NCBI GenBank assembly: GCA_963575745.1
Contig: CAUYUJ010015291.1
Location: forward strand, 65,001-129,000
Origin: Prorocentrum cordatum
Taxonomy: Eukaryota; Sar; Dinophyceae; Prorocentrales; Prorocentraceae
Length of the DNA: 64,000 nucleotides
Direction: 5' to 3'
Shown piece by piece: positions 30,170 to 39,339 of this stretch (positions are counted from its first letter, which is position 1; each line of letters opens with the position of its first letter). Position numbers and translations under genes: made by a program. A model generated the notes under the pieces. That model was not told the DNA's origin, made no database searches, and saw nothing but the letters and a program-made list of their open reading frames with translations.

Positions 30170-31140
30170 CGGGATGGCTTCCATTCGTAGTAGGAAGAGG
30201 GTACCCACACTGCTACCCTTTCCTCGCTTTCGCCTTTTAGGGCCTCCTGCCAGGCCCTCGTCGCCACCGCTGGGTTCGCTGGGGAGTAGCGATATCGGCA
30301 CATTTTGGTTTCCCCGTCCGTCCGCTCCGCCTCGGCGAGAGCGTCCCAGGGATGCCCGAGTTGTCCCAGACGGCCGCTGGGGGCACGAGCTACCTGGCCC
30401 GGAGGCCAGGGGAGGAAGGAGGGCAGCTCCTCCCCTCGCATGGGCCTCCTGTCGCCATGAAGGGAGAGAGGGTCCGAGGTAGATCTGTCCTGTTTCGCCC
30501 CCCCCCCCCCCACCCTCAACCTCTTTTCCCTTGTCGGGCTCTCGGGGCCCTCCTCTGTCCTCCAGGGCCGTCTTAAGGTGCCTCGGCACGAGGCTGTTGT
30601 CCTCGGGGGAAATACCCCAGGTCTCTTTCGCGCCCACCCTGCTCCTCCCCTCTTGCGTGATCCTTTTTTCGTTTCTCTCTTGCCTCCTCCTCCTCCACCT
30701 CCGCCCGCGCCGGCGCCTGGCCACCCTGGGCGCGCGCCGGCTGGACAGAGCGCGGCGGCGGCCCATGCCCACGCCGCTTGGAGGAGTTTTTGCGCTGCGC
30801 CCCTGTAAATCTGACCTTTCGCTGCTGCCACCCCTCGCGCGACTCTCCGCAGATGATTTGCATGCACCGTGCCGCGCCGGTATCTCCCGTGGCGTCGTCG
30901 GTTTTGGACCCAGGGCCGAACAAAACTATCACCATACCGCGTTGGAGCGGGGCCCGCACGGAGTCCAGACATGGTGTGGTGCAGCGGCGTCCTTCTCGTA
31001 GCCTCCGTGGCCAGTGGCCTCCTGCTCCGCACCTTCCTCTCGGCCCTGGCGCCCCCCTGGGCTCCTCTTGCTCCCCCCGAGCCGTCAGAAGCACGACCTC
31101 GGCGCCCTCGTCGGCTCCGACGGCTGCGACAGCGGCGACG
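30170..31140. other. Non-array stretch with short hairpin repeats
   Basis: Contains GGGCCTCCTGCCAGGCCCTCGTCGCCACCGCTGG (30240-30275 region), a hairpin word that recurs near 40140 and inverted near 39800. No convincing multi-motif gene. A small membrane-segment ORF is listed separately. Confidence 0.4.
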
Positions 31141-31162
31141 ACGAGCGCGTCGAACATGGTGA
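30971..31162 (+). CDS. Short ORF with an N-terminal hydrophobic segment (63 aa), unrecognised
   Basis: ATG at 30971 opens MVWCSGVLLVASVASGLLLR, a plausible signal anchor, followed by a Pro-rich stretch and an Arg-rich end, then a stop just before a GAT array. The family is not recognised and there is no known partner nearby. It may be chance. Confidence 0.2.
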   Translation: MVWCSGVLLVASVASGLLLRTFLSALAPPWAPLAPPEPSEARPRRPRRLRRLRQRRRRARRTW

Positions 31163-31320
31163 TGACGATCACGATGGCGATGGTGACAGTGGTGACGTTG
31201 ACGATGACGGGAATGTTGATTTTGGTGATGATGTTGGCGATGATGTTGAGTGTGGTGTTGTTGATGGTGATGGTGGCGATGGCGGCCACGACGTAGGATG
31301 ACGACGTATGATGCCGACGA
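31145..31320. repeat. GAT-type degenerate triplet array
   Basis: GATGGTGATG, GTGATGTTGG and similar triplets, ending at the inverted repeat that begins at 31321. Confidence 0.75.
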
Positions 31321-31499
31321 TTAACCGCAGGAAGCAATTAAGAAACCCCCCCCCCCCCCCCTCTCCGGCGAAAGTATAACGCATCCAGCACCCTGGAGGC
31401 GTTATCCTGGCACCTCGCAGTCTTTGAGAAGATCGGAGAGAGGGAGGGAGGGAGGGAAGTGCGGGCCCACATTGCGAGGATGTCTCAAGCGACGCGTGT

Positions 31500-31735
31500 G
31501 CTTCATCGCCGCGGGGGGCCCCCCCCGTAGGACGCCCCCATAGGACTCACTCAGAAGACTCCCCCCCAGGACTCCCCCATAGGACCTCTCCCCTAGGACT
31601 TCCCCATAGGCCTTCCCCATCGGACCCCCCCCCCATAGGACTCCCCCGTGGGATTCCCCCATAGGACTCCTCCATAGAACTCCCTCCTAGGACCCCCCCA
31701 TAGAACTCACCCACAAGATTTCCCATAGGATGTGT
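31500..31735. repeat. 13-bp minisatellite (CCCCCATAGGACT)
   Basis: About 15 imperfect units of CCCCCATAGGACT, preceded by an AGGGAGGGAGGG run and several C homopolymers. Confidence 0.8.
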
Positions 31736-32104
31736 CAGAGCAGTTCTTGAGGATGTCTCAGGCGAAGCGTTTGTTTCCGAACCACACGGAAGCCAGATTG
31801 CGAGAGTGTTTCAGGCGGTTTGCTTGCGTCGGCACGCAGACTCGTCTGCGTTCGTAGCAGACGGATTCTCAGGCTTCTCGCGTCCGCAGCTTTCGAGGTT
31901 CCCGAAAGGCAGCAGTGGGGCCCCTGAGCTTCTCGATTCCTTGGGCGGTCGTGTGAGATCAGTTATTGAATTACTCTGTAGATTCGTATTCATATTGACG
32001 CGTGTTCAGTCGTACTTCTGTCTTGCCTGTTCCTCCCGCTTGGTTATAATTTGTATATGATTATTCTCCTCCCTAGTACTCTTGCCCTCACTCTTGACAG
32101 GGGG

Positions 32105-32300
32105 TCGGGGGGCGGGGAATTATTTTCCGTGCGTGACCGGTGCTAAGATAACGCCGCGGTGCGGGGTGGCGCGTTATCCTGGGATGGACCACCCCACAGG
32201 ATGGCCGAAAATAATTAATGTTTCAATACGGATATCAATAAGAATTTGTTAGGAGAGGGACGATGAGGAGAATCAGAAAAAGGAGACTTGTAGTGGACGG
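32105..32300 (+). repeat. GATAAC-type dispersed element, copy 1
   Basis: GGTGCTAAGATAACGCCGCG, GCGCGTTATCCTGGGATGG and ACCACCCCACAGGATGGCCG are followed by a GAGGAGAATCAG stretch. A similar order (GTGCTAGGATAACC, GGGGTGGACCAACCCCTAGG, GGTGAGGAGAAAGAG) is found at 46727-46890. AATTATTTTC and GAAAATAATT form inverted ends around 32117-32215. Confidence 0.55.
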
Positions 32301-32335
32301 TAAGGAGAGCGTGTGAACCTGCAGTCGCTGGGTAC

Positions 32336-33118
32336 GAGCTATTACTATTAATATATCTATTACTATTACTATTACCATTTCTATTACTACTACTATTACT
32401 ATTACTATTACTATATCTATATATATTACTATTACTATTACTATTACTAATACTATTACTATTACTATTACCATTCTTACTACTATTACTATTACTATTA
32501 CTGTTACTATTATTATTACTATTACTATTACTATTACTGCTACTATAACTATTACTATTACTATTACTATCTCTATTACTATTACTATCACACTATTACT
32601 ATTACTATTACTATTACTATTACTATTACTATTACTATTACTATTTCTATTTCTATTTCTAGTACTATTACTAGTTCTAGTTCTATTACTATTACTATTA
32701 CTATTACTATTACTATCAGTATTACTACTACGTATTACTATTACTATTACTATTACTATTACTATTACTATTACTATTACTATTACTATTACTATTACTA
32801 TTAATATTTCTATTACTATTACTACTGCTATTACTATATCCATTACTATTACTATATCTATTACTATTACTATTACTATTACTCTTACAATTACTATTAC
32901 TAGTACTATTACTATTACTATTACTATTACTATTACTATTACTATTACTATTACTATCAGTATTAGTATTGCTATTATATTACTATTACTATTACTAGTA
33001 CTATTACCAATACTATCACTATTACTATTACTATTACTATTACTATTACTATTACTATTATTAGCATTATTACTATTATTATTACTATTACTATTACTAT
33101 TACTATTACTACTACTAG
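32336..33118. repeat. About 780-bp ATTACT hexanucleotide array
   Basis: Nearly pure TTACTA/ATTACT with sporadic variants (ATATCT, TTTCT, GTACT). Poly-Ile/Val or Asn/Ser frames across it are artefacts. Confidence 0.95.
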
Positions 33119-33399
33119 AGCCCAGGGGGGACCAGGACTCCGTGGAAGTGTTTAGCATCAGTGACTCCATGGAATGGCCTTGGGCTCCTCAGCATCTCCT
33201 TCAACCTTCTTTCCTTGGCATCCCAGGAAATCCTTGCCCCCCTCCCTGGGCTCCTTCAGAGGTCCCCCCTGGGCTCTTCCAGGATTGTCTGAGAGGGGTG
33301 CTGCTGCTTTTCGGTGTACACCGACCTTCCTTAGGAATCCTCAGACCTTCCTTAGGCATCCTTAGGAATCCTTAGGAATCCTTAGGGCCATGGCGCTGG

Positions 33400-33500
33400 A
33401 ATTATTTAATTTATTTTTGTTTTGCGCGGTGCTAAAGATAACGCTCGGCTAAAACCACCCCAAATAATTATTTAATTACGGCGCGGTGCTAACGATAACC
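33400..33500. repeat. GATAAC-type dispersed element, diverged copy
   Basis: GCGCGGTGCTAAAGATAACG, AAAACCACCCCAAATAATTA and a second GCGGTGCTAACGATAACC lie between AT-rich inverted stretches. It closes the ATTACT region on its right. Confidence 0.5.
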
Positions 33501-33589
33501 CCGGGGGGTTCCTTAATTGCTTCCTGCGGTTATGTTGATGATAAGGGCGATGCTGGTGTCGGCGACGACAATCATGATATGTGCGACTG

Positions 33590-33590
33590 C

Positions 33591-33636
<46 letters not shown>

Positions 33637-33995
33637 CTGATGATGATGATGATGTTGATGTTGATGATGATGATAGTGATAGTGATGGTGATGATGATGA
33701 CGTTGAGGATATTGCTAGTGATGATAGTGTTGAGGGTGGTGATGTTGATGATGATGTTGGTGGTGAGGATGATGATGATGATGATGATGATGCTGATGAT
33801 GATGACGATGATGATGATGATGACGATGGTGATGGTGATGACGGTGTTGTTGCTGCTGCTGCTGTTGTGGTTGTTGTGGTTGTTGGTGGTGGTGATGATG
33901 ATGGTAGTGGCGGTGGTGGTGGTGATGGATGAGGATGAGGCTGAGGATGAAGATGATGATGATGACGAGGATGACGACGACGACGACGCCGACGA

Positions 33996-34030
<35 letters not shown>

Positions 34031-34041
34031 ACGACGACGAC

Positions 34042-34102
<61 letters not shown>

Positions 34103-34185
34103 GTGGTTGTGGTAGTGATGGTGGTGATGATGGTGATGATGGTGATGATGGTGATGATGATGACGATGATGACAATGACGATGAT
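33590..34185. repeat. GAT/GAC trinucleotide array
   Basis: About 600 bp of GAT with GTT, GGT and a GAC/GCC island (33985-34040). Long Asp, Met and Ser frames are artefacts. Confidence 0.95.
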
Positions 34186-34199
34186 GCGGTGGCCAGGCT

Positions 34200-34640
34200 G
34201 TCTCTTGCGTGCCTCCCCTCTGGTGCCCCAGCAGATTCTGGCTCGCTCCGCGGGAGGGGGCCGCTCCCGGGACGCGCCTGCTGCGCCGCACCGCGCCCCT
34301 CCGCGCCGCGGCGCCCGCGCGATGGCGGCCTTGTGGCCGCCGCCGCCTGCGCCCTGCGCGGCGCGGCGGGCGCCCGCCGCGCAGCGGCCCGCGCGATGCC
34401 CGGGCACGCCGCGGCCGCCCCGCGCGGCGGTGGCGCGGCGGCCGCCGGAGGCCCCGCGCGGCGCCGCGGCGGCGGCGCTGCTGTGCGGCGCCGTGCCGCT
34501 CGGCGCCGCGGCCGCAGCCGCGGCGGCGCGGCGGGCGGCGCGGGCGGCGGCGCGGGACGGCGTCGGCGCGCGCCGTGGGCGCGGGCGCGGCGCGGGGCGG
34601 CGAGGGCGCCGGCGCGGCGCAAGGCTCGGTTCGGACCCGA
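34200..34640. other. Extremely GC-rich block
   Basis: About 430 bp consisting largely of GCGGCGC, GCCGCG and CGCGGCGGCGG words. All six frames are open for long stretches because stop codons are AT-rich. No motif supports a gene. Confidence 0.6.
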
Positions 34641-34734
34641 AGACCCATTCCGGCTCCATCTGCTCCGGCCCCAGCTGGGATGCCTCTAGCCAGGAACGCG
34701 CGTGCCCAGACACCTGGCATCTCGAAACAGCCGA

Positions 34735-34960
34735 GTCGAAGGTGTTTCATCGTTTTCGTTGGCCTCTGGGGGCCCCCGCCAGGCCTCGGGACTGGCGTCT
34801 CGAACAAATCGAGGCGGGTTTCTTTCATAGTTTTTGGCCTCTGGGGGCCCTCGCCAGGCCTCGGGACCAGCGTCGCGGAAAGATCGAGGCGGCGGTTTTT
34901 TGATTGTTTTCGGCTTCTGGGGGCCCTCCCCAGGCCTCGGAACCGTCAAAAAACGACTAG
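34735..34960 (+). repeat. About 75-bp tandem repeat with GGCCTCTGGGGGCCC core
   Basis: Three full copies and one partial of GGCCTCTGGGGGCCC(T/C)CGCCAGGCCTCGGGAC, each followed by a TCTCGAA..ATCGAGGCGG-type palindrome and TTTTT. Single diverged or inverted copies occur at about 37790-37850 and 38160-38215. Confidence 0.75.
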
Positions 34961-35025
34961 GGATGAGAAGCCAGTCCTGGGGAACGGTCGAGATGTCGAG
35001 GGCCCGAGACGCCGGATGGCTAGGA

Positions 35026-35245
35026 TACTGTCGGTAACTTCTGGACAGCGTGTCGCTCCGCCGGTTCTGGCCCACCACGCTTCGGTGCAACACGTTGTCC
35101 ACTTCCCGGCCCCCCAGCGTCAACGTCTCGAGTTTTTTCCCAGTCTCCCGCCCCGCGGAGCGGAGCGACGCGCTCTCTGCTCGCAGGGGCTCGCGGGTCG
35201 CCAGGGCCGCCGCCGCGACACGCTAAGCAAAAGTTCCCGACCGTA
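35026..35245 (+). mobile_element. TIR element, family C, copy 1
   Basis: Starts TACTGTCGGTAACTTCTGGA and ends AAAAGTTCCCGACCGTA. Internal words TTCTGGCCCACCACGCTTCG, CCGCCCCGCGGAGCGGAGCG and CGCTAAGC are shared with copies at 36181-36387 and 55376-55573. It lies about 490 bp upstream of the first recognised channel exon, possibly in an upstream intron. Confidence 0.65.
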
Positions 35246-35509
35246 GCCCTGACAGCTTGGCGTCGTATTTTTTTCGCACTCGGCGTTTCCGCCCATCTTC
35301 AGGCCCTCGGGGGCTTTTAGGGATCGATGCGGCTCGAGGGATGCCGCAGACAGATGGGTCGGCCTCGTCTCCGCCACGGGGTTCCTTCCTGCTTGCGCTG
35401 GCGCCTCCGGCGCCAGGAGGGCGCCAGGAAAGTCGGCCGCGTGAGCTGATTCGCCAACCCGCCTCTTTGTTCGGGCGAGGACGACTGGCCAGGATCGGTG
35501 TATGTGTAC

Positions 35510-35736
35510 AGTTTGTTTGTTGTTTCTCTCTCTCTCTCTCTATCTCTCTCTGTCTACATATAACCGTTTATGCATCTGATGTATGTAGATGGCTCGCTCC
35601 CTCTCTCTCTTGTGCTTCTCTTTCTATACGTATACATATTCTTATCATGATCGCTTGTTGTCTCTCTGTCTCTCTCTCTCTCTGTGTCTCTTTCTCTCTC
35701 TCTCTCTTATTTTTCCTCTCTCTTTCTCTTTTCTAG
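35510..35736 (+). promoter_or_regulatory. Polypyrimidine tract and 3' splice site of the channel gene
   Basis: A CT-rich run of about 200 bp ends CTCTTTCTCTTTTCTAG at 35736, immediately before the open channel frame. This is a canonical acceptor, so at least one exon lies upstream. The start of the protein is therefore not known. Confidence 0.6.
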
Positions 35737-37373
35737 ATTGCTATCCTCACCCATTCGCCCGACCCGATAGGCGGGGATGGTGCGGGCGTGGTGTTCGGGG
35801 CGGCGGCGGCTGGGGCCTCCTACAAGGAGTTCCTCCTGGTCACCGAAGAGACTAGGCCCTTTTACTACAGGTTCGCCGACGCCGTCCTGACCGCCTACGG
35901 TGCCGTCTGCTTCCTGACGAGCGTGCTGGAGCCAGAGACGGCGACCCGCTATCACTTCCTAGAGCTGGAGGACTTCATCAACGTGTCGTTCTTCATCAAG
36001 TTTATGCTTCTCTTCTGGTCTAACGACTGGAGGGCCAGCTGGCTGTTCAGTGGGAAAGCGCTGCTGGACCTGGCCAGCTGCCTCCCAGTCATCGCCATCC
36101 CGGTGCGCTTAATGGGCGATGGCGCGATGGAGGATTACCTCAGCCTGCTGCAGATCGCCAGGTTCCGTCGGCTAAAAACATACGGTCGGGATTTTTTGGA
36201 TAGCGTGTCGCTTCGCCAGTTCTGGCCCACCACGCTTTGGAGCGACACGCTGTCCACTTCCCAGCCCCCCAGCGCAAACGTTCCTGCCTCCCGCCCCGCG
36301 GAGCGGAGCGACACGCTATCCGCTCGCAAGGCATAGCGTGTCGCCGGGGCTCCTGGGCAACACGCTCCCCAAAAGCTCCCGACCGTATCCGTATTCGCGG
36401 CCTCGCGGGCCGGGCCCCTGGGCCGCGACTCCGCGGATATGGGGCGTTGTTCGCGGATGCCTCGTGTGGAACGTATCCGTGCGACCGCGTATCCGCGGGA
36501 CCGCGTCCAGCAGTCCAGACCGCGAGGGCGCGGATATGGATATGTTTGCTGTTTTTGCCTTCCGCACTCAGCAGTCGTGTCCTTTGCCGCGTTGCCGGAA
36601 TGTGTGCGATGGGAGCCCGCTGTCCCCCGCAGCAAAAGAATGTTCGCCGCTTGTGAAGGTTCCTGCGGCTCCTCCTCGACGAGGTCGACAACGGCAAGAA
36701 GGGGCCCTCCCTGCCCCTGGAGCAGCAACTGGTGTCCGTGGTGCTCTCGCTCCTGGGCACCGTGACCGTCTGCGCCACGGTGCTCTTTCGGGAGGAGTTC
36801 GTCAACAGGTCGTTCGAGGACTGCCTCAGCCCCCAAAAAACACCGTCTGGATTTTGGCTAACATCACTTCGACGGTGGGGACCAGCACGAGCCTCCCCTT
36901 GGTCTACATGTGCGTGACAGTCGACTCACGATGGAGGTGATGCTAGGATGCCAAGATGCCAGGGTGCTGGGACGCCAGGGTGCCAGGAAACCAGGATGCC
37001 AGGACACCAGGATGCCAGGATGCCAGAGATGCCAGAGATGCCAGGATGCCAAGCGGCCAGGAGGCCAGCATGGCAGGATCCCAGAACGTCCGGATGCCAG
37101 GAATGCCAGAAAGCTGGGGTGCCAGGGAGCCATGATGCGGCCAGGAGCCCGCCACCCCATCAAAAAACAACGTCATGGGCTTCAAGAAAAAGCATCAAAC
37201 ACATCATACACACGGCGTTCGAGGACTGCTTGCTCTACATGGTGAACCTGTTCGCGGGCCGTGACCTCCCGTGGGTTCCCCAGCAGACCGTGGGCAAGCT
37301 GGTGTCCGCCGCCGCGACCTGCCTGAGCATCATCTTCATCCCTTTCCTTGCCTCCAGGACCTCACAGCTCCCA
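35737..37373 (+). CDS. Six-transmembrane ion-channel-like gene, three exons seen, partial
   Basis: Exons 35737-36161, 36659-36818 and 37224 to about 37373. Joined they encode helices at YRFADAVLTAYGAVCFLTSV (S1), DFINVSFFIKFMLLFWS (S2), LFSGKALLDLASCLPVIAIP (S3), YLSLLQIARFLRLLLDE across the first junction (S4-like, few arginines), EQQLVSVVLSLLGTVTVCAT (S5), a pore loop EDCLLYMVNLFAGRDLPW and KLVSAAATCLSIIFIPFLAS followed by RTSQL (S6 end). The order and the IPF..SRTSQL ending resemble calcium- or voltage-activated potassium channels of the BK/Slo type. The selectivity filter is LFAGRD where potassium channels have TVGYGD, so ion selectivity is doubtful. Codon phases agree at both junctions. 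The 5' end and cytoplasmic C-terminal exons are not identified. It might be a pseudogene or a channel-related non-potassium protein. Confidence 0.7.
36181..36387 (+). mobile_element. TIR element, family C, copy 2, inside channel intron 1
   Basis: TACGGTCGGGATTTTTTGGA at the left and AAAAGCTCCCGACCGTA at the right are 30-bp inverted ends (25 of 30 match). The interior shares TTCTGGCCCACCACGCTTTG and CCCGCCCCGCGGAGCGGAGC with copies 1 and 3. It has no ORF and is a non-autonomous DNA-transposon-like structure. Confidence 0.7.
36387..36541 (+). mobile_element. Second TIR element in channel intron 1
   Basis: ATCCGTATTCGCGGCCTCGC begins and GCGAGGGCGCGGATATGGAT ends a 155-bp unit. The 22-bp arms match at 19 positions. 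It directly abuts the family C copy. No other copy was noticed in the window. Confidence 0.55.
36819..37223 (+). other. Intron 2 of the channel gene (GA-AG) with 14-bp border repeat
   Basis: CGTTCGAGGACTGC occurs exactly at 36811-36824 and 37216-37229. The only AG in the repeat places the junction at CGTTCGAG|GACTGC, giving a GA donor and AG acceptor. Both flanks are phase 0 and removal restores NRSFEDCLLYM. GA donors are known from dinoflagellates. The interior is mostly an 8-bp minisatellite. Confidence 0.65.
36945..37135 (+). repeat. 8-bp minisatellite (ATGCCAGG) in intron 2
   Basis: About 20 degenerate units of ATGCCAGG/GTGCCAGG. Confidence 0.85.
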
Positions 37374-37499
37374 GGAGGGCAAGGCGCGTTTCTGGTGCTC
37401 GTCTTGGAGAGCCCTCGTCCCCACGACCCGATCCATCTCGAGATGCTGGCCAGAACGCGCCCAGGGAGAGGTCCGGAGAGTTGCGGCATCGCCACCTTC

Positions 37500-38340
37500 C
37501 CTGAGATCCGACGGCGCGAAAACATAGAAACATAGGAAGAAATCACGAGAGCCCTACCTGACACCAACTTCCTGCGCCCTTTTTGGAGCCGGATCGATCT
37601 GCGAGGGTCCCGCGGGGCCCCGACCTGGGCGACAAGGCCTGGCTCGAACAGATGGAGACGCCAGGATCTCAGGTTTGTTTATTGCACCCCTCAGACCCCT
37701 GACGTCGTGTTTCTTGTTGTTGTTGCAATGTCAACCCCCCAGAGGTCTGGACCCCTTCCCCGTGACCGGTTTTTCATCCTGAATCGTTTTTTGAAGGTTC
37801 CGAGGCTCGGCGAAGGCCCCCAGAGGCCGAAAATGGCGAACGACCTCCCGTCGCGATTTTGTTCACAGCGCGAGGGGGTCTGGGCCAGGACCGTGATGCT
37901 CTACATGAACTCCCGGTCCGACAGCTCCCCCCCGGAGCCCGCTGCGGCGGAGGCGGGCCTGGAAGGCCTGCTCCGCCCGGCGCCGGGCTTGCCGACTCCG
38001 CCCACGAGGCCCCGAGCAGCGCCTGCCAGCGGCGCGGAGCTGGAGAGACCCAAAGCCACGGCAGGTTCATGCGGCGGTGGCGCGCTGGCGACGCCGTCGG
38101 AGGCGTTCATCCCAGACCCTGTCGCGTTGTGAAAGAATCACGACGGGATGTTCTTCGCTATATTTTCGGCCTCTGGGGGCCTTCAGCGGCCCCAGGGGTC
38201 ATCAAGAAACGGTTCATGATGAAAAACTGGTCACGGGGAAGGGGTCCAGACCTCTGGGGTTCGACGTGATGAACAAATCATGACGTCGGGGGTCTGGGGA
38301 TGGCGCGCCGGCGACGCTGGCAAAGGCGTCCATCGGGGCG
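37500..38340. other. Dispersed hairpin repeats, no further channel exon recognised
   Basis: Carries inverted single copies of the GGCCTCTGGGGGCC repeat (37790-37850, 38160-38215). A CCAGGGAGAGGTCCGGAGAG word at 37450 recurs near 40210. Frames around 37860-38130 are open but lack known motifs. Downstream channel exons could be hidden here. Confidence 0.35.
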
Positions 38341-38346
38341 CAAGGG

Positions 38347-38495
38347 ACGGGGGTCAATGCAAATGGGGGTCACCAGAGCGCCAGATCTTGAAGGATCCTG
38401 CAGGACCAGTGTTGCAGTGAGCCGGATCCGCTCGCAGGATCCTGCAAAGCCTGACTGACACGGGTTTGGATTGACCTGGGTCAGTAGGTCCCTGA
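38347..38495 (+). repeat. Dispersed repeat shared with 54151-54375, copy 1
   Basis: ACGGGGGTCAATGCAAATGG, CGCCAGATCTTGAAGGATCC and TGGATTGACCTGGGTCAG correspond in order to the same words in the 54-kb copy. It has no coding content. Confidence 0.65.
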
Positions 38496-38940
38496 GTTCA
38501 AGGTTGAGTTCCGCATGATAGAGCGACGCGGAAACACCCAGGAACACGGTAACGCCACAGGACCCGATGGAATTCAACCTTGAACGATCGGGGCCGCGAT
38601 CGGTTCCAGGTTGAACGATCGGCGCGGTGTAAAAAAATCTTGCGCGCGCCGACGCCGCACGAACCTACCGTAATTATCGATACCGCCATTCCCAGACAGT
38701 TGGCGTCTCGAAATGAAAATCGAGACGCGCCGTCACCAGGCCTGAACCTCTGGGTTCCCTGGGCCTCTCCAGGGGTGCGTTCTGAGACCAGGACTTCGCG
38801 GCGAACCCAGACGTGGCGACGAGGCCCCCCCAGGATGCCCTGGAAGGGCGAACGCGAGGCCAGGGTAGGGCTATCATTTTTTTCGTTCTTCTCTGGGTCG
38901 TTGGCTCGTGCCCCGCGGCGCCTGGACGAAAAGATATGTC

Positions 38941-39333
38941 GCACCCCGCAGTTACGGATAAGAGTGATGGGGGCGGCGGGGGCGTTTGCAGTCTGCGAGG
39001 CTTTGAAGAAGCCCGCCGCAGGCGCAAACATTCCGAGCTATACAACGAGCCCGCCGCAGGCTCCGATTTTTTATTCAAAACAATGTAGGTGGGTCGCGGG
39101 TTGGGTCGCAGGTAGGTCGCGGGTGGGTCGACGCGACGGTGGGTCGCGGGTGGGTCGCGGGCCAGGTCGCGGGCCAGGTCGCGGGTGGGTCGCGGGCCGG
39201 GTCGCGCGGGGGACGACGACAAACAACAACACCATCAACAAAACAGCAACAACAACAGCAACAACAACGCAACAAGCAGAATCTTCACCACGGATCCGCA
39301 CTTCAGTCACGCACCCAGGGACAATGAATGACC
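38941..39333 (+). repeat. GGGTCGC composite element, short copy
   Basis: In order: GCACCCCGCAGTTACGGATA, two CCCGCCGCAGGC words, about 120 bp of GGGTCGCGGGT units (39088-39210), GACGACGACAAACAACAACA, CAA repeats, and CACGCACCCAGGGACAATGA. The same order at larger scale occupies 51051-53729. Confidence 0.75.
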
Positions 39334-39339
39334 GTTCGC

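Larger units (their letters stand above)
31321..33532. repeat. About 2.2-kb segment bounded by a 26-bp inverted repeat
   Basis: TTAACCGCAGGAAGCAATTA (31321-31340, continuing AGAAACC) is the inverted complement of the 33507-33532 sequence (TTAATTGCTTCCTGCGGTTA with GGTTCC before it), with one mismatch. On the outer side of each arm lies a GAT-rich array. Inside are a 13-bp minisatellite, a GATAAC-type element, an ATTACT array and a second GATAAC-type block. No transposase gene is present. Confidence 0.6.
36162..36658 (+). other. Intron 1 of the channel gene (GT-AG) with border repeat
   Basis: ATCGCCAG ends exon 1 and GTTCCTGCGG begins exon 2. The intron starts GTTCCG and ends GAAG. The 14 bases at 36160-36173 (AGGTTCCGTCGGCT) are repeated with two mismatches at 36657-36670 across the acceptor, like a target-site duplication. 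Almost the whole intron is filled by two TIR elements (36181-36541). Confidence 0.7.

Noticed and set aside
33513-34903. Overlapping frames of 324-418 codons
   Set aside because: They combine GAT/GAC triplets and an extremely GC-rich block in which stops are rare.
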